From Haliscomenobacter sp041740695 (lineage in GTDB: Bacteria > Bacteroidota > Bacteroidia > Chitinophagales > Saprospiraceae): DNA of 64,000 nt. This document shows positions 16,701 through 24,789 of this stretch, piece after piece. Position numbers and translations under genes: made by a program. The stretch spans positions 1-64,000 of the forward strand of contig NZ_JBGSLK010000001.1 in the NCBI RefSeq assembly GCF_041740695.1. Reading direction: 5' to 3'. Position 1 is the first letter of the stretch; every line of letters starts with the position of its first letter. Under the pieces are notes generated by a model. That model did no database searches. It saw only the letters and a list, made by a program, of their open reading frames with translations, and was not told the DNA's origin.

Positions 16701-16807
16701 TCATTATCGGTGGGCTACTTTCTTCATTGATATTGACAGTTTATCTGGTACCAATGGTGTATTATTTGGTTGATAGAAGCCGTGAAAGATTTTTGGGGAA
16801 AAGATGA
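13715..16807 (+). CDS. RND-family efflux transporter (AcrB-like)
   Basis: A 1030-residue inner membrane pump, the usual length for the HAE-type RND family. It starts ISINRPSLIIVLFSVFALLG and has twelve spans in two halves with two large periplasmic loops. The proton-relay motif of helix 4 is intact: LIVGILVDDAVVVLENIQRH, with the paired aspartates, and the pore-domain motif GYPGATPDEVETSVSQKIED is clear. The helix 10 region is FALLGLIMLMGLVTKNAILI with the conserved lysine. It works with the adaptor and channel encoded just upstream to export drugs or other amphiphiles; the substrate is not predictable. The operon probably ends here. Confidence 0.93.
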   Translation: MNITEISINRPSLIIVLFSVFALLGIIGYRNLSYELMPDFNQPVIVIRTGYPGATPDEVETSVSQKIEDALSNLEGVDYLVTKSLPNASVIIANLNYGTDLDQAMQDAQRYIENIRKDLPADILNPVMSKVSPNDLPIMAVSATSSLPAAVFYQKMKDEYLPQIQQLKGVAEITLLGGEEREIQVKIDQEKLKYYRISLLQVVEAINRAGLDLPAGNVQTATETNSVRLVGNFNTLEQLRNVQIAMPLPNSPVYLKDMAEVVDGIRQVTSVSRFNGKNGIGLLLKKQGDANAVNVSKAVRSAFEKIEKQNTQQQVQFVIADDSTDNTIAAVDSVVVDLILAVILVSMVMLLFLRSLRNSLIVIVAIPTSLITAFAVMWIFNYTLNLMTLLAMSLIVGILVDDAVVVLENIQRHLDMGKEKRKAALDGRMEIGFSALSITLVDVVVFLPILFLQVFVADMLKQFSVVVITSTLTSLLVGFTLTPWMASRIGKKEELQPTNLFNRFLIGFEKILDRFIEGYGKQLNWVLNHKLIFTGIVLLLFVMTLGIMRQGIIGKELISTGDQGKFRFALEFDKNTSIQYNNAISGKIENHILAQGEVKTLFSNVGGPSTGIGSLGVGSPYKTEFTVQLRDKKEIHNLRTEDFMLRIRRELQKQYPNIRFSMAALGLVPRSAPIEMTLSGGDLAKVMATGKKLKDVVQQIPGADNVQLSIEDGSPEYQVLPDRDRMQRLGLNTAYTGQNLRIAFTGNDDASLTENGTEYPIRIWLADFDRRNYEDVSRLNILSPAGLPLQVAQFAQVVKGQTPSLLERKDRQPAITLTADALGRPSGTVADEVVAYLKKNPLPEGMSLTWGSDIKRQNDSFGALGSVLAISFLLIYLIMVALYDSFVYPFVALFSIPVAAIGAFLALNLSLSNLSLFALLGLIMLMGLVTKNAILIVDFTNQLKSKGLHYREALIQAGKERMRPILITTLSMAIGMLPIAMASGTASEWKNGLAWVIIGGLLSSLILTVYLVPMVYYLVDRSRERFLGKR

Positions 16808-16949
16808 AGATGGGAGAGAAACATGGGGAGAGGACTCTCCAATTGCTCTAACAATGATTGTCGGGCAAAAGCCGAAATGGTAAATCTTTCAGCCAACATT
16901 TGGCGTTTGCTTTAATTTTACAACATATTCCACCCGAAAATTATTGCCC

Positions 16950-17849
16950 ATGAAATCCCTACAATTTTACCTTTACTTTCTGTTGTTCTTACCTACGGTT
17001 TTATTATCCCAAAAGATGATTAGTGTTGATAACCGCTGGAATTTTTACAATCCAGGAGACTTTAGTGGATATGGGCGAGGAATTTATGCCAGTTTTTTCA
17101 AAGATTCAGTAGAAATTGATGGCAAATACTACTATCAAGCTTATAGCACAACTGATTCTACTTTTCAGGATGCTACTGCTACACAAAATTTTTATCGAGA
17201 AGAAAATGGAATAGTTTATCAAAGAGATGAAAGGCTCAAATCTGAAGAAATAATTTACAATTTCAATTTAAAAACTGGAGATTCAATTATTTATCTACTT
17301 GGCACCTTCCAACAAATCGTAAAAGTTTTGGCCGTTGATAGCATTCAATTGTTAGGTAAGACAAAACGTAAACGTTTGACCCTATACAATCCAATATACG
17401 CTATAAAGGAAAGTAATTTCCGTTATTGGATTGAGGGGATTGGCGGGCTAGTTCAAACCTTTAATCCAAGTTTAATGTATGCTTCAGACGGAACCAGCAG
17501 CCTATCTTGTTTTTTCCACAAAGGCGATTACACTTATGGTTACTATAAAAATAAATGTCCAGATAAATTGGGGAGGATCATCATTGATAACACCAAAGAA
17601 ATCAAACCACTACAAGGCGTACAACTCCTCCAAAACCTCGGCGACGGAAACCTCTCCTTCCGGCTGGAAAACCCTGGTCATTACCAATGTAAAGTATACA
17701 ATTCTCTAGGCAGTCTTTTACAAACTCAAATTGCCCAGCAAGGCGACAACTTTATATCGGCAACCAATTTGCCCAAAGGCATTTACTTCCTCCAAATTTA
17801 CGACCTCGAAAACCAGCGCCAACAATCCTTTAAACTTTTGAATCACTAA
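16950..17849 (+). CDS. Secreted protein with type IX sorting domain
   Basis: A 299-residue exported protein; the ATG at 16950 is preferred over an in-frame TTG 6 bases earlier. The signal peptide ends near VLLSQ. The middle part (FKDSVEIDGKYYYQAYSTTD, EENGIVYQRDERLKSEEIIY) is beta-rich and of unknown fold. Residues ~220-299 form a type IX secretion C-terminal domain (GVQLLQNLGDGNLSFRLENP, GIYFLQIYDLENQRQQSFKL), which directs passage across the outer membrane and surface attachment. It is AT-richer than its neighbours. Its last 20 bases overlap the end of the convergent ubiX. Confidence 0.8.
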   Translation: MKSLQFYLYFLLFLPTVLLSQKMISVDNRWNFYNPGDFSGYGRGIYASFFKDSVEIDGKYYYQAYSTTDSTFQDATATQNFYREENGIVYQRDERLKSEEIIYNFNLKTGDSIIYLLGTFQQIVKVLAVDSIQLLGKTKRKRLTLYNPIYAIKESNFRYWIEGIGGLVQTFNPSLMYASDGTSSLSCFFHKGDYTYGYYKNKCPDKLGRIIIDNTKEIKPLQGVQLLQNLGDGNLSFRLENPGHYQCKVYNSLGSLLQTQIAQQGDNFISATNLPKGIYFLQIYDLENQRQQSFKLLNH

Positions 17850-18420
17850 GCCCCTCACTCCACCGATAAGTCGGCGGATCAAAACCTGCCAAATCCAGCA
17901 CCCGATCCACCACCGTCAGCGCCAATTCTTCAATCGTAGCCGGCTTTGAATAAAACGAAGGTGTAGCTGGGCAAATGATGCCTCCCGCTTCTGTCACGGC
18001 CTTCATGTTGTTGATGTGAATCAGGCTGTACGGGGTTTCGCGCAAGACCAGAATGAGTTTGCGGCGCTCTTTCAGGATTACATCCGCCGCACGGGTGCTC
18101 AAATCGCTAGATACCCCCGTAGCGATCCGCCCCAATAAACCCATTGAACAGGGGCAAACGATCATGGTACCATAACGCGCCGATCCCGAGGCAAAAGGGG
18201 CCATGAAGTCACTTTTATCGTAAAAATCAAAGGGGTATTGCTCGTAGTCCCGATTACCCAACTCGTATTCCCAGTTGAATTTGGCATTGCCGCTCATCAC
18301 CACTCCTACCTTGGCCCATTGCTCGGGCATTTGTAGGAGGCGATCCATCAGCAATTTGGCGTAAATCGCTCCGCTGGAACCACCAATTGCCAAGACTATT
18401 TTTTGTACATTTGTAGTCAT
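17830..18420 (-). CDS. ubiX: UbiX-type flavin prenyltransferase
   Basis: UbiX joins a dimethylallyl group to reduced FMN, making the prenylated flavin cofactor of UbiD-type decarboxylases. The 196-residue protein shows the family signatures: KIVLAIGGSSGAIYAKLL for FMN binding, MIVCPCSMGLLGRIATGVSS, AADVILKERRKLILVLRETP with the arginine and glutamate of the active site, and IICPATPSFYSKP. No ubiD partner lies in the window. Its start faces the thioredoxin gene, so 18421-18506 must hold both promoters. Confidence 0.93.
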   Translation of the reverse strand: MTTNVQKIVLAIGGSSGAIYAKLLMDRLLQMPEQWAKVGVVMSGNAKFNWEYELGNRDYEQYPFDFYDKSDFMAPFASGSARYGTMIVCPCSMGLLGRIATGVSSDLSTRAADVILKERRKLILVLRETPYSLIHINNMKAVTEAGGIICPATPSFYSKPATIEELALTVVDRVLDLAGFDPPTYRWSEGLSDSKV

Positions 18421-18506
18421 CCGGACGTAGTCATTTGAAAATGTAGGTCAATCCAACTTTTGAAGGATTTATCTCGTTATGTTGGTAACGCTAAAATGAT
18501 TAAAAC

Positions 18507-19067
18507 ATGAAAAAAGTTTTGTTTGGGGTGTTTTCAGTGGTTGGTGTAGCGCTGGCCATGTATACTTTTTCACCCATTAAAAAAGGCGACCAGGCGCCCC
18601 AATCGGCTGATAAGGCTGTGACCATCAAATGGATGAGCTGGCAAGAGGCGGTAGAGGCCAACAAAAAAGAAAAAAAGAAAATTTTCATCGACTGTTATAC
18701 CGATTGGTGTGGTTGGTGCAAAAAAATGGACGCTTCTACCTTTACCGACCCCAAGGTTGCGGAGTTGATGAACAAACATTTTTATGCCGTCAAGTTCGAT
18801 GCGGAGCAGAAAGAAAACATCGTTTTTGACAACCATACTTTCAAATACATTGCCAGTGGGTCAAGAGGGGTACATGAGCTGGCTTATGCGCTGCTGGATG
18901 GACAACTGGGCTATCCCGCCTTTGTTTACTTGGATGAAAAATTCCAAAGGGTGACCATTTCTCCGGGTTACAAAACGCCAGAACAAATTATGCCTGAAAT
19001 GAAGTTTGTCGGGGAAGGCCATTACAATGGCAAAACCTATGAGCAATATGTGAAGGGCGCGAAGTAA
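18507..19067 (+). CDS. Thioredoxin-fold exported protein
   Basis: A 186-residue protein with an N-terminal hydrophobic anchor or uncleaved signal (MKKVLFGVFSVVGVALAMYT). The thioredoxin fold begins near residue 45 (KKKIFIDCYTDWCGWCKKMD) and carries a CGWC redox pair. LGYPAFVYLDEKFQRV supplies the cis-proline loop (YPAFVYLD). The VAELMNKHFYAVKFDAEQKE insert is typical of the thioredoxin_7/DUF255-like group. It likely acts in the periplasm in disulfide reduction or exchange; the partner is unknown. It is followed by the fold-back element at 19086-19201. Confidence 0.85.
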   Translation: MKKVLFGVFSVVGVALAMYTFSPIKKGDQAPQSADKAVTIKWMSWQEAVEANKKEKKKIFIDCYTDWCGWCKKMDASTFTDPKVAELMNKHFYAVKFDAEQKENIVFDNHTFKYIASGSRGVHELAYALLDGQLGYPAFVYLDEKFQRVTISPGYKTPEQIMPEMKFVGEGHYNGKTYEQYVKGAK

Positions 19068-19085
19068 TTAACATGCCTTAGTAGT

Positions 19086-19201
19086 GGGGCAAAAATAAGT
19101 GTTCATTTTCTTTAGGCCAAAGGATTAGCTAAGACACTTGAAATGAACCATTTTCTTATCTAATCCTTTGGCAAAATGAACACTTATTTTTTTGTAGCCC
19201 C
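19086..19201. repeat. GGGGCAAAAATAAGTG fold-back element, long form
   Basis: The ends are GGGGCAAAAATAAGTG and CACTTATTTTTTTGTAGCCCC. Inside them a second complementary pair occurs: GTTCATTTT...GGCCAAAGGATTAG against CTAATCCTTTGGCAAAATGAAC. The loop is about 25 bases. A short form with the same termini is found at 23849-23887. The right end overlaps the last codons and stop of the SMUG2-like gene (to 19184), so the element has become part of that coding end. Confidence 0.8.
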
Positions 19202-19882
19202 TTGGCGATCACAAAGTGACGCCAAATAGCTTTGCACGTATAAATCTACAGACTTACGTTTGTACTGCATGATGAAACGGGGGTGCGCCAGGGGAACAAT
19301 TTCCTGAAAATAGCCCCGTTGTGCATTGAGCTTTTGCAAAAAAGCATAATTTTGCCCTTCGCCCAGGCAAAAACATTTGTCCCGTCGCATTTGACAGCGT
19401 TCAATCATGGCTTCCAAATGGTATTCAATAAAAGGAGTGGCAGCTTTTTGCAGGGGTTTTTCGTCATAGTAATTGTAGTTCTTGCCATTTTTGACAAAAC
19501 CAAAGGGGCAAACGGAAGTGACGAAGAAGTGGTCGTAAAAAAGTTTAGGACCACCGTACGCATGAATAACCTGGTACACAAAATAGGCAGAGAGTTCTGC
19601 TTTTTTGGGGAAAGAGCTGGAAATGCCCAATTCTTTCTCCAAATGCAATGGATCCGTAAACGCAACATTGGTGATGCCCCCGCCAAACCTGCCTGGGTTG
19701 ATGCCCATAATCAGGTGGCGAGGCTCAGTATCCGCGTAGAATTTTTCTAAAAAAATTTGAAAAACAGCTACGGATTCCTGAATTTCACCCAATGGATTCA
19801 ACCATTCTACCCCTGCCGGCAACTCAGGCATGTGATCTGCTAGATTGGAAAAATGGGTAGAAATGCACTTTGCAAGATTCAT
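19184..19882 (-). CDS. SMUG2-like uracil-DNA glycosylase family protein
   Basis: A 232-residue protein. The sequence LIMGINPGRFGGGITNVAFT followed by DP resembles the active-site strand of SMUG-type glycosylases, where G-x-N-P-G-(R) positions the water, and PLAHPRFIMQYKRK supplies the second motif with the catalytic-loop histidine. SVCPFGFVKNGKNYNYYD lies between. I place it in the SMUG2/DUF4918 group known mainly from Bacteroidota. It would remove uracil or oxidised pyrimidines from DNA; activity is inferred. Its last codons run into the fold-back element at 19086-19201. Confidence 0.75.
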   Translation of the reverse strand: MNLAKCISTHFSNLADHMPELPAGVEWLNPLGEIQESVAVFQIFLEKFYADTEPRHLIMGINPGRFGGGITNVAFTDPLHLEKELGISSSFPKKAELSAYFVYQVIHAYGGPKLFYDHFFVTSVCPFGFVKNGKNYNYYDEKPLQKAATPFIEYHLEAMIERCQMRRDKCFCLGEGQNYAFLQKLNAQRGYFQEIVPLAHPRFIMQYKRKSVDLYVQSYLASLCDRQGATKK

Positions 19883-20064
19883 TGCGGTATATTTGCGGTT
19901 TATTCAGTGCTTTTTGTCCAAAAAGTGCGGGAATAAATGGTAAATTTACGTACTTCGTTGAACGAAATCGGGATCGTTTGCGTTTTGATCCTGATCACAA
20001 GATTGCTAATGTTTTTTGTTTGTTTATAGTTTATGTGGGTGCTCTCCTTAAAGGGGCACCTTTT

Positions 20065-21279
20065 TTATTTTATACTAAAAATATTTTGGAACCATTCACA
20101 GGCCGCGTTCTGCATAGATTGATCAAATTTGTGCGGCCCCTGGTAAAATTGTCCTTGATACGCCTTGGCTTTCCCAACAGACATATAGTGGTTTTGAATC
20201 CGTTCGTGCGCACTTTCCATACCTGCTTTTGTAAACAGGGCATCAGCAGTATTGTACTGTACCAACAAGGGCAAAGGCGCTCTACAGGCCGCTACATCGG
20301 CATAATCGGCAATCCGCGATAAGCCAGTCGGGAAACAAAGCCAAGTGCCATTGTGCCCAGCATCCAGCATGCCCCGATAAGTCGACATCATTGAAACGAT
20401 GGCGGCAGCTTTTACCAGGGGACAAGTTGCAAACAAAAAAGCGGAACGAGTACCTCCTCCTGAAAAACCAATACAGCCAATGCGGCTGGAGTCCACATCA
20501 TTGCGACTGGCGAGATACTGCGTTGCTACTCGATCTTCATAAGCAATGACTCCGGCCAAATTGATGTCCAGCATTCGACAATATTTCTCAATCAAATCTT
20601 CATGGTCTGTTGAAATGGTATTGTATTCTTCTATTGCGCCTGTACCATAGCCAAGCGCCTTATTTAAAGCAATGCCCTCTTTTACAATTTATTCCGGGAT
20701 GTCATCGAGGGGGAACTTGCGACTGCCCCACAAAAACACATCGTGAATTAAGACCAGAAACCCTTTTTTAGCCAAATAATTGGCCATCGCGATACCTCCA
20801 TAATAGTTTTTACGGTGGCCAATCAATGCATCAGGTACATCTCCAAAAGCATCGGCTATTTTTTCCTTGCCAAAAAATTTATAGCCCCCATGATCGTGCA
20901 GCGCCAAAATAGCTGGAAGTTTTGTTGAAACACCCAGCGGTTTGAGTACCCAGGCGTGGGTGCGAGGGCCATAACCAACTGACCAGGAAATTTCTTCCAT
21001 GGCGATACTGTCCGCTTCCCACTTCCGCTCCACGATTACTTTGATCGGAATTTCGCTGACTGGCGAAAAGTCCAACACATTTTTAATGATCAATTGAGTA
21101 TTGCTCCCTGGGGCCGCTTTAGGCCAGAGGGCTTGACCGAGCAGACTTCGATTCACCAAGTCATTGTAGATGCCCAAACCTGAATGAGCTGGGATTGAGT
21201 CATTAAATAAATCAGAATTGGCAATACAATAAGTACAAGCTATTGCCAACAGGTAAGTGGTAACGAGCAACTTTTTCAT
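20065..21279 (-). pseudogene. Exported alpha/beta hydrolase interrupted by an in-frame TAA
   Basis: The first half starts MKKLLVTTYLLAIACTYCIA (signal peptide) and runs to KFPLDDIPE, where TAA stops it at 20691-20689. The same frame continues at once with IVKEGIALNKALGYGTGAIE and reaches the second half without any shift. Joined, they give about 404 residues of an alpha/beta hydrolase of the acetyl-xylan-esterase/dienelactone-hydrolase type: LALHDHGGYKFFGKEK (oxyanion loop), IGCIGFSGGGTRSAF (nucleophile Ser), a later YNTADALFTKAG (acid) and GPHKFDQ (His). A single base change (for example GAA or CAA to TAA) explains it. A sequencing error is the main alternative; both halves keep good coding quality, so the loss is recent. 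Confidence 0.8.
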
Positions 21280-21292
21280 TCGATTTAATGCG

Positions 21293-22576
21293 CTAAATGA
21301 TCTCTGCTAGAACAAATATACTTCCTCCTACATAAATGACATCTTTTGCAAGTGCCTTTCTTTTAGCAGCTTTTAGCGCATTTTTTACGGAACTATACGT
21401 TTTGCCTATCCGGCCATATTCCGCTGCGGTTTTTTGCAAAACATCGGCTTCCAGGCCCCGGGGGATATCGGGTTTGGCAAAATAATAAACGCCATCTGGC
21501 GGCAAGAGTGGCAACATTTTTGCCAAGTCTTTATCTTTCACTACGCCGATAACCAGGTGCAATTGGTCATGTGGAATTTTTGCCAATTGCTGCATGGCCA
21601 GTTGGATGCCCGCTTCGTTGTGGGCGCTATCGGCAATAATCGTCGGATTTTGACCCAACAATTGCCAGCGGCCCATAAAGCGGGTCAAGGTGACCAGGTC
21701 TTTTAACCCGGTAGCAATCGCCTGATCATCCATTTCCCAGGCTTTTGGTAGACTGGCTACTGCCTGCAAAACCGTTTGAACATTCAAAATCTGGTAATTA
21801 CCGTGCAAATTAGCCGCCAAATCAGGATACACGACTACCCCATCTTTATATACTTCAAAATAACTATGGCTTACATTTTCAGCCAATAACTTTGCCTGAA
21901 TCTGTTGGTCGGCAAAGGTGATCGGAGCGTTTTTTTCTTTGGCCGTAGCCATAAATACCGGAGCACTTTCGGGATTCGTCTCACCAATCACCACTGGCAC
22001 GCCAGGTTTGATGATGCCCGCTTTTTCCGCAGCAATTTCAGGCAAGGTATCTCCCAGGAACTGCATGTGGTCAAAACTGATGTTGGTGATCACGCTCAGC
22101 ACTGGAGTAATCACGTTGGTGCTGTCCAATCTGCCACCCAAACCCACCTCAATGACCGCTACATCCACTTTGCGCTGGGCAAAATAATCAAAGGTCATCG
22201 CCACCGTGAGTTCAAAAAAGGAGGGTTGCACTTCGGCGATGATGGGTTTCATTTTTTCCACAAAATCGATCACGTACTGGCGGGAAATGTATTGGCCATT
22301 GATCTTGATGCGCTCCCGAAAATCGCGGTAATGCGGGGATACGTACAACCCAGTTTTGAATCCTTTGGCTTGTAAAATGGCACTCAACATATGGGAGGTA
22401 GAGCCCTTGCCATTGGTGCCGCCGACGTGGATGGATTGGAATTTTTGTTGTGGATTGCCCAGGTGTTCCAATAGGGCGTAGGTATTGCCCAAGTCTTTTT
22501 TATAAGCTGCTGCTCCAATGCGATGGAACATGGGCAATTGGGCGTAGAGGAAATCGAGGATTTGTTGGTAGGACAT
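21293..22576 (-). CDS. folC: Folylpolyglutamate synthase / dihydrofolate synthase
   Basis: FolC adds glutamate to dihydropteroate and then to folates, using ATP. I take the ATG at 22576 (MSYQQILDFLYAQLPMFHRI), giving 427 residues; the frame is open further upstream to 22798 but there it only translates the intergenic repeat. Family motifs: SIHVGGTNGKGSTSHMLSAI (P-loop), YVSPHYRDFRERIKING, VAVIEVGLGGRLDSTNV, ITNISFDHMQFLGDTL, EKAGIIKPGVPVV and IIADSAHNEAGIQLAM. It lies 13 bp from the start of the broken hydrolase gene on the same strand. Confidence 0.93.
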   Translation of the reverse strand: MSYQQILDFLYAQLPMFHRIGAAAYKKDLGNTYALLEHLGNPQQKFQSIHVGGTNGKGSTSHMLSAILQAKGFKTGLYVSPHYRDFRERIKINGQYISRQYVIDFVEKMKPIIAEVQPSFFELTVAMTFDYFAQRKVDVAVIEVGLGGRLDSTNVITPVLSVITNISFDHMQFLGDTLPEIAAEKAGIIKPGVPVVIGETNPESAPVFMATAKEKNAPITFADQQIQAKLLAENVSHSYFEVYKDGVVVYPDLAANLHGNYQILNVQTVLQAVASLPKAWEMDDQAIATGLKDLVTLTRFMGRWQLLGQNPTIIADSAHNEAGIQLAMQQLAKIPHDQLHLVIGVVKDKDLAKMLPLLPPDGVYYFAKPDIPRGLEADVLQKTAAEYGRIGKTYSSVKNALKAAKRKALAKDVIYVGGSIFVLAEII

Positions 22577-22684
22577 GAGAAAGTTCGGAAGAGCTAGATA
22601 TGACTCCTTAACCATTAAATTAAAGATTTCACCTAGCATCGTGCTAAGCCTAAGACCCCCCTGACCCACAGGACCACCGATGAG

Positions 22685-22890
22685 TTCTGGATTGAGCAAC
22701 GCGAGCCCCGCTAGGGGCGTGATATGGGTAGCAAAACGGCCCAGATGTTTCTCAGAGTCCCGTAGGGACGCAATGTGGGTATCATGCCAAATACCCACAT
22801 CACGTCCCTACGGGACTTTGGAAACTCCGGAAATCACTATTCGCTACCCATATTGCGCCCCTAGCGGGGCTTCCGTTGCTCAATCCAGAA
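22685..22890. repeat. ~206-bp fold-back repeat between tonB and folC
   Basis: The outer ends are TTCTGGATTGAGCAACG and GTTGCTCAATCCAGAA. Further paired blocks are GCCCCGCTAGGGGCG/GCGCCCCTAGCGGGGC, ATATGGGTAGC/GCTACCCATAT, and AGTCCCGTAGGGACG..ATGTGGGTAT/ATACCCACAT..CGTCCCTACGGGACT. The loop is only about 7 bases. CCCGTAGGGACG and CCCCGCTAGGGG are themselves palindromic. It fills most of the 356-bp gap and contains no plausible gene; the rest of the gap (22577-22684) shows nothing. Confidence 0.85.
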
Positions 22891-22932
22891 TCAATCGACC
22901 CTGCATTCTGGGCTCGGAGTTCTTAGACTACA

Positions 22933-23817
22933 CTATTGTACTTTAAATCGATAAGTCACCGTACCACACTGCTTGTCTACATCGCCAGAAGAGAATTTCC
23001 ACTTTTTGGCATTGTTTACAGCGAGGTTGACCAGCGTACTATTGGAAGTAGTAGAACCTTTTTGGGTGAAATCAGCAGAGACAACTGAGCCATTCGCGTC
23101 CACACAAACCGCAATCACTACCGTCCCCTCTAAAGAAGAATTATCCGTAATGCGGGGGGCTGACAATACGTTCCGATTGCCCAAACTTCCACCTACTGAG
23201 CCGGTACCCGTGGTGATTCCTTCCAGGTTTTTGGCGTTGGGATCACCATTGGGATCGCCCTGATTGCCTGGTTTACCCGTGTTTCCTTTGCCCGAGCCTT
23301 TGCCGCCACCACCAAACAAGCCTCCAATTTGATCTTTGGTTGCTTTGGCTTCAGCTTCTTTGCGTTGGCGTTCATCTTCAGCGCGTTGGCGCGCTTCGGC
23401 TTGTTCGCGGGACACCCGATCGGCTTCCGCTCTATCCCGGCGTTCTTTCTCCTGTCGTTCCCGAATGGCCACGGCATTGGGATCTTCAGTAGTTACTACC
23501 GGTTTGTCTTTTACCACTGGTGTGGTGGTTGGTTTAGTAACTGGTTTCGTCTCCTTGATTTCGGGTTGAGGTTTTTCCGGCTGCGGCTTCTCGGGCGCAG
23601 GCGTAGGGGCCAAAGGTCCAGGGGTATTTTCCTCACCTTGCCCTTGATCCGGCAAACCTAAATTGACCAGGATACCTTCCGGTGGCGGAGGTGGATCGGG
23701 AAAATGGAAAAACTTCAATATCATCAGAATGAGAATGATCCCCGTCACCGTTGAACTAACGATGTAGGCACTTCTTTTTCTTTTTTGTTCATCTGGGCTC
23801 AATGCAAATGTTGCCAT
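22933..23817 (-). CDS. TonB-like energy transducer
   Basis: A 294-residue protein: a short cytoplasmic N-terminus, one membrane span at about residues 17-38 (AYIVSSTVTGIILILMILKF), a proline/lysine-rich periplasmic stretch (PAPEKPQPEKPQPEIKETKP), a charged helix of TolA type (EQAEARQRAEDERQRKEAEA), a glycine-rich linker, and a C-terminal TonB-like domain (GTVVIAVCVDANGSVVSADF, AKKWKFSSGDVDKQCGTVTY). It would carry energy from the ExbB/ExbD complex to outer membrane receptors such as the SusC protein at 39199. It is the last gene of the exbB-exbD-exbD-tonB order. Confidence 0.88.
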   Translation of the reverse strand: MATFALSPDEQKRKRSAYIVSSTVTGIILILMILKFFHFPDPPPPPEGILVNLGLPDQGQGEENTPGPLAPTPAPEKPQPEKPQPEIKETKPVTKPTTTPVVKDKPVVTTEDPNAVAIRERQEKERRDRAEADRVSREQAEARQRAEDERQRKEAEAKATKDQIGGLFGGGGKGSGKGNTGKPGNQGDPNGDPNAKNLEGITTGTGSVGGSLGNRNVLSAPRITDNSSLEGTVVIAVCVDANGSVVSADFTQKGSTTSNSTLVNLAVNNAKKWKFSSGDVDKQCGTVTYRFKVQ

Positions 23818-23848
23818 AGCCTTTTATTTTTGATACAACTAAGTAGAT

Positions 23849-23887
23849 GGGCAAAAATAAGTGCGAGCACTTATTTTTTTATCGCCC
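23849..23887. repeat. GGGCAAAAATAAGTG fold-back element, short form
   Basis: GGGCAAAAATAAGTGC is followed almost directly by GCACTTATTTTTTT and ATCGCCC. The termini are the same as those of the 116-bp element at 19086-19201, but the interior is reduced to a few bases. It lies between exbD and tonB in the operon, so transcripts crossing it would form a strong hairpin. Confidence 0.75.
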
Positions 23888-23922
23888 TTAATGGATGCAT
23901 TCACGTTTGAAAATGCACAAGC

Positions 23923-24363
23923 CTATCGGTCAAATTTAAATTCGCCCGGCGTATTGACCTGTTTTTTGCCTTCTGAAGCCAGAATGGCATTGAGGTCCAA
24001 ACGCAAAGCCATATCCATAATGGTCACCACATGCTCTACTGGAGTACCGGGATCAGGAGCGATTACAAAGCTGAAGGTATGCGGGTCATTCCCAGCTCGG
24101 GTTCGGAATTCATCCTCCAGCAACAACAAGGACGTGGCGCGACCATTGAGGTAAAAATTACCATCGGTTTGGATGCGTACTTCATCCGTGTTGGAAGTCG
24201 TATTAGAAGGTATCGACGAATTGCCAGGAAGCTGCAGATTGAGTGCATTGGGTGAAACGACCCCCGAAGTCAACATAAAAAAGATCAACAACAGAAAGAT
24301 GATGTCCGTCAGTGACGAAACATTAAATTCTGACATTGGCTTGGTGCGTTTTTTCATTCCCAT
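23923..24363 (-). CDS. ExbD/TolR-family biopolymer transport protein
   Basis: A 146-residue ExbD-like protein. MSEFNVSSLTDIIFLLLIFF is the typical N-terminus with the proton-conducting aspartate in the single membrane helix (LTDIIFLLLIFFML), and the rest is the periplasmic domain (VIAPDPGTPVEHVVTIMDMA). MGMKK or the second methionine may be the start. It is the second of two adjacent exbD genes, 3 bp after the first, and forms the stator with ExbB. Two different ExbD proteins suggest a mixed complex, which is usual in this phylum. Confidence 0.92.
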   Translation of the reverse strand: MGMKKRTKPMSEFNVSSLTDIIFLLLIFFMLTSGVVSPNALNLQLPGNSSIPSNTTSNTDEVRIQTDGNFYLNGRATSLLLLEDEFRTRAGNDPHTFSFVIAPDPGTPVEHVVTIMDMALRLDLNAILASEGKKQVNTPGEFKFDR

Positions 24364-24366
24364 TTC

Positions 24367-24765
24367 CTAACTCTTTGGCTGTGTGGCTAAAATGGATTTC
24401 AATTTGAGCTTTCCAGCAATTTTCATCACCTCAATCACTTCTTCAAAAGGAGTACCTTTTTCGGCAACAATGGTAACCGTAAAGTCCTTATTTTCATTCG
24501 ACTTGATGAACGCCTCTTTCACCAGCCATTCAATCTCCTGAAATTGAACGGGAGTTGCATCACGAAAAAACTCACTGTTTTTGTTGATGGCAATGACGAT
24601 TGAGGTTGGTGCAACCGTTTTTGAATCCGATTCTGGCAATTCAAAAGGCTTAACCTGTACAAAGTTAGCCGTAAGCATAAAAAAAATCAACAACAAGAAG
24701 ATGATGTCGGTCAAAGATGCGACACTGAATTCTGCTGATGGTTTCCGACGACGATTAAGCGGCAT
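24367..24765 (-). CDS. ExbD/TolR-family biopolymer transport protein
   Basis: A 132-residue ExbD-like protein with RRKPSAEFSVASLTDIIFLL leading into the single membrane helix and its conserved aspartate, then a periplasmic domain ending EVIEVMKIAGKLKLKSILAT. It is only distantly similar to the ExbD encoded next (shared FSVASLTDIIF / FNVSSLTDIIF N-termini and the VV-I-MDMA / V-EVMKIAG helix). It is 24 bp downstream of exbB. Confidence 0.92.
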   Translation of the reverse strand: MPLNRRRKPSAEFSVASLTDIIFLLLIFFMLTANFVQVKPFELPESDSKTVAPTSIVIAINKNSEFFRDATPVQFQEIEWLVKEAFIKSNENKDFTVTIVAEKGTPFEEVIEVMKIAGKLKLKSILATQPKS

Positions 24766-24789
24766 GGAACAAGTTTTAGTTGCCAGAAA

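Noticed and set aside
22577..22798. N-terminal extension of FolC to 22798
   Set aside because: The extra 74 residues only translate the intergenic fold-back repeat; the ATG at 22576 gives the normal FolC N-terminus.
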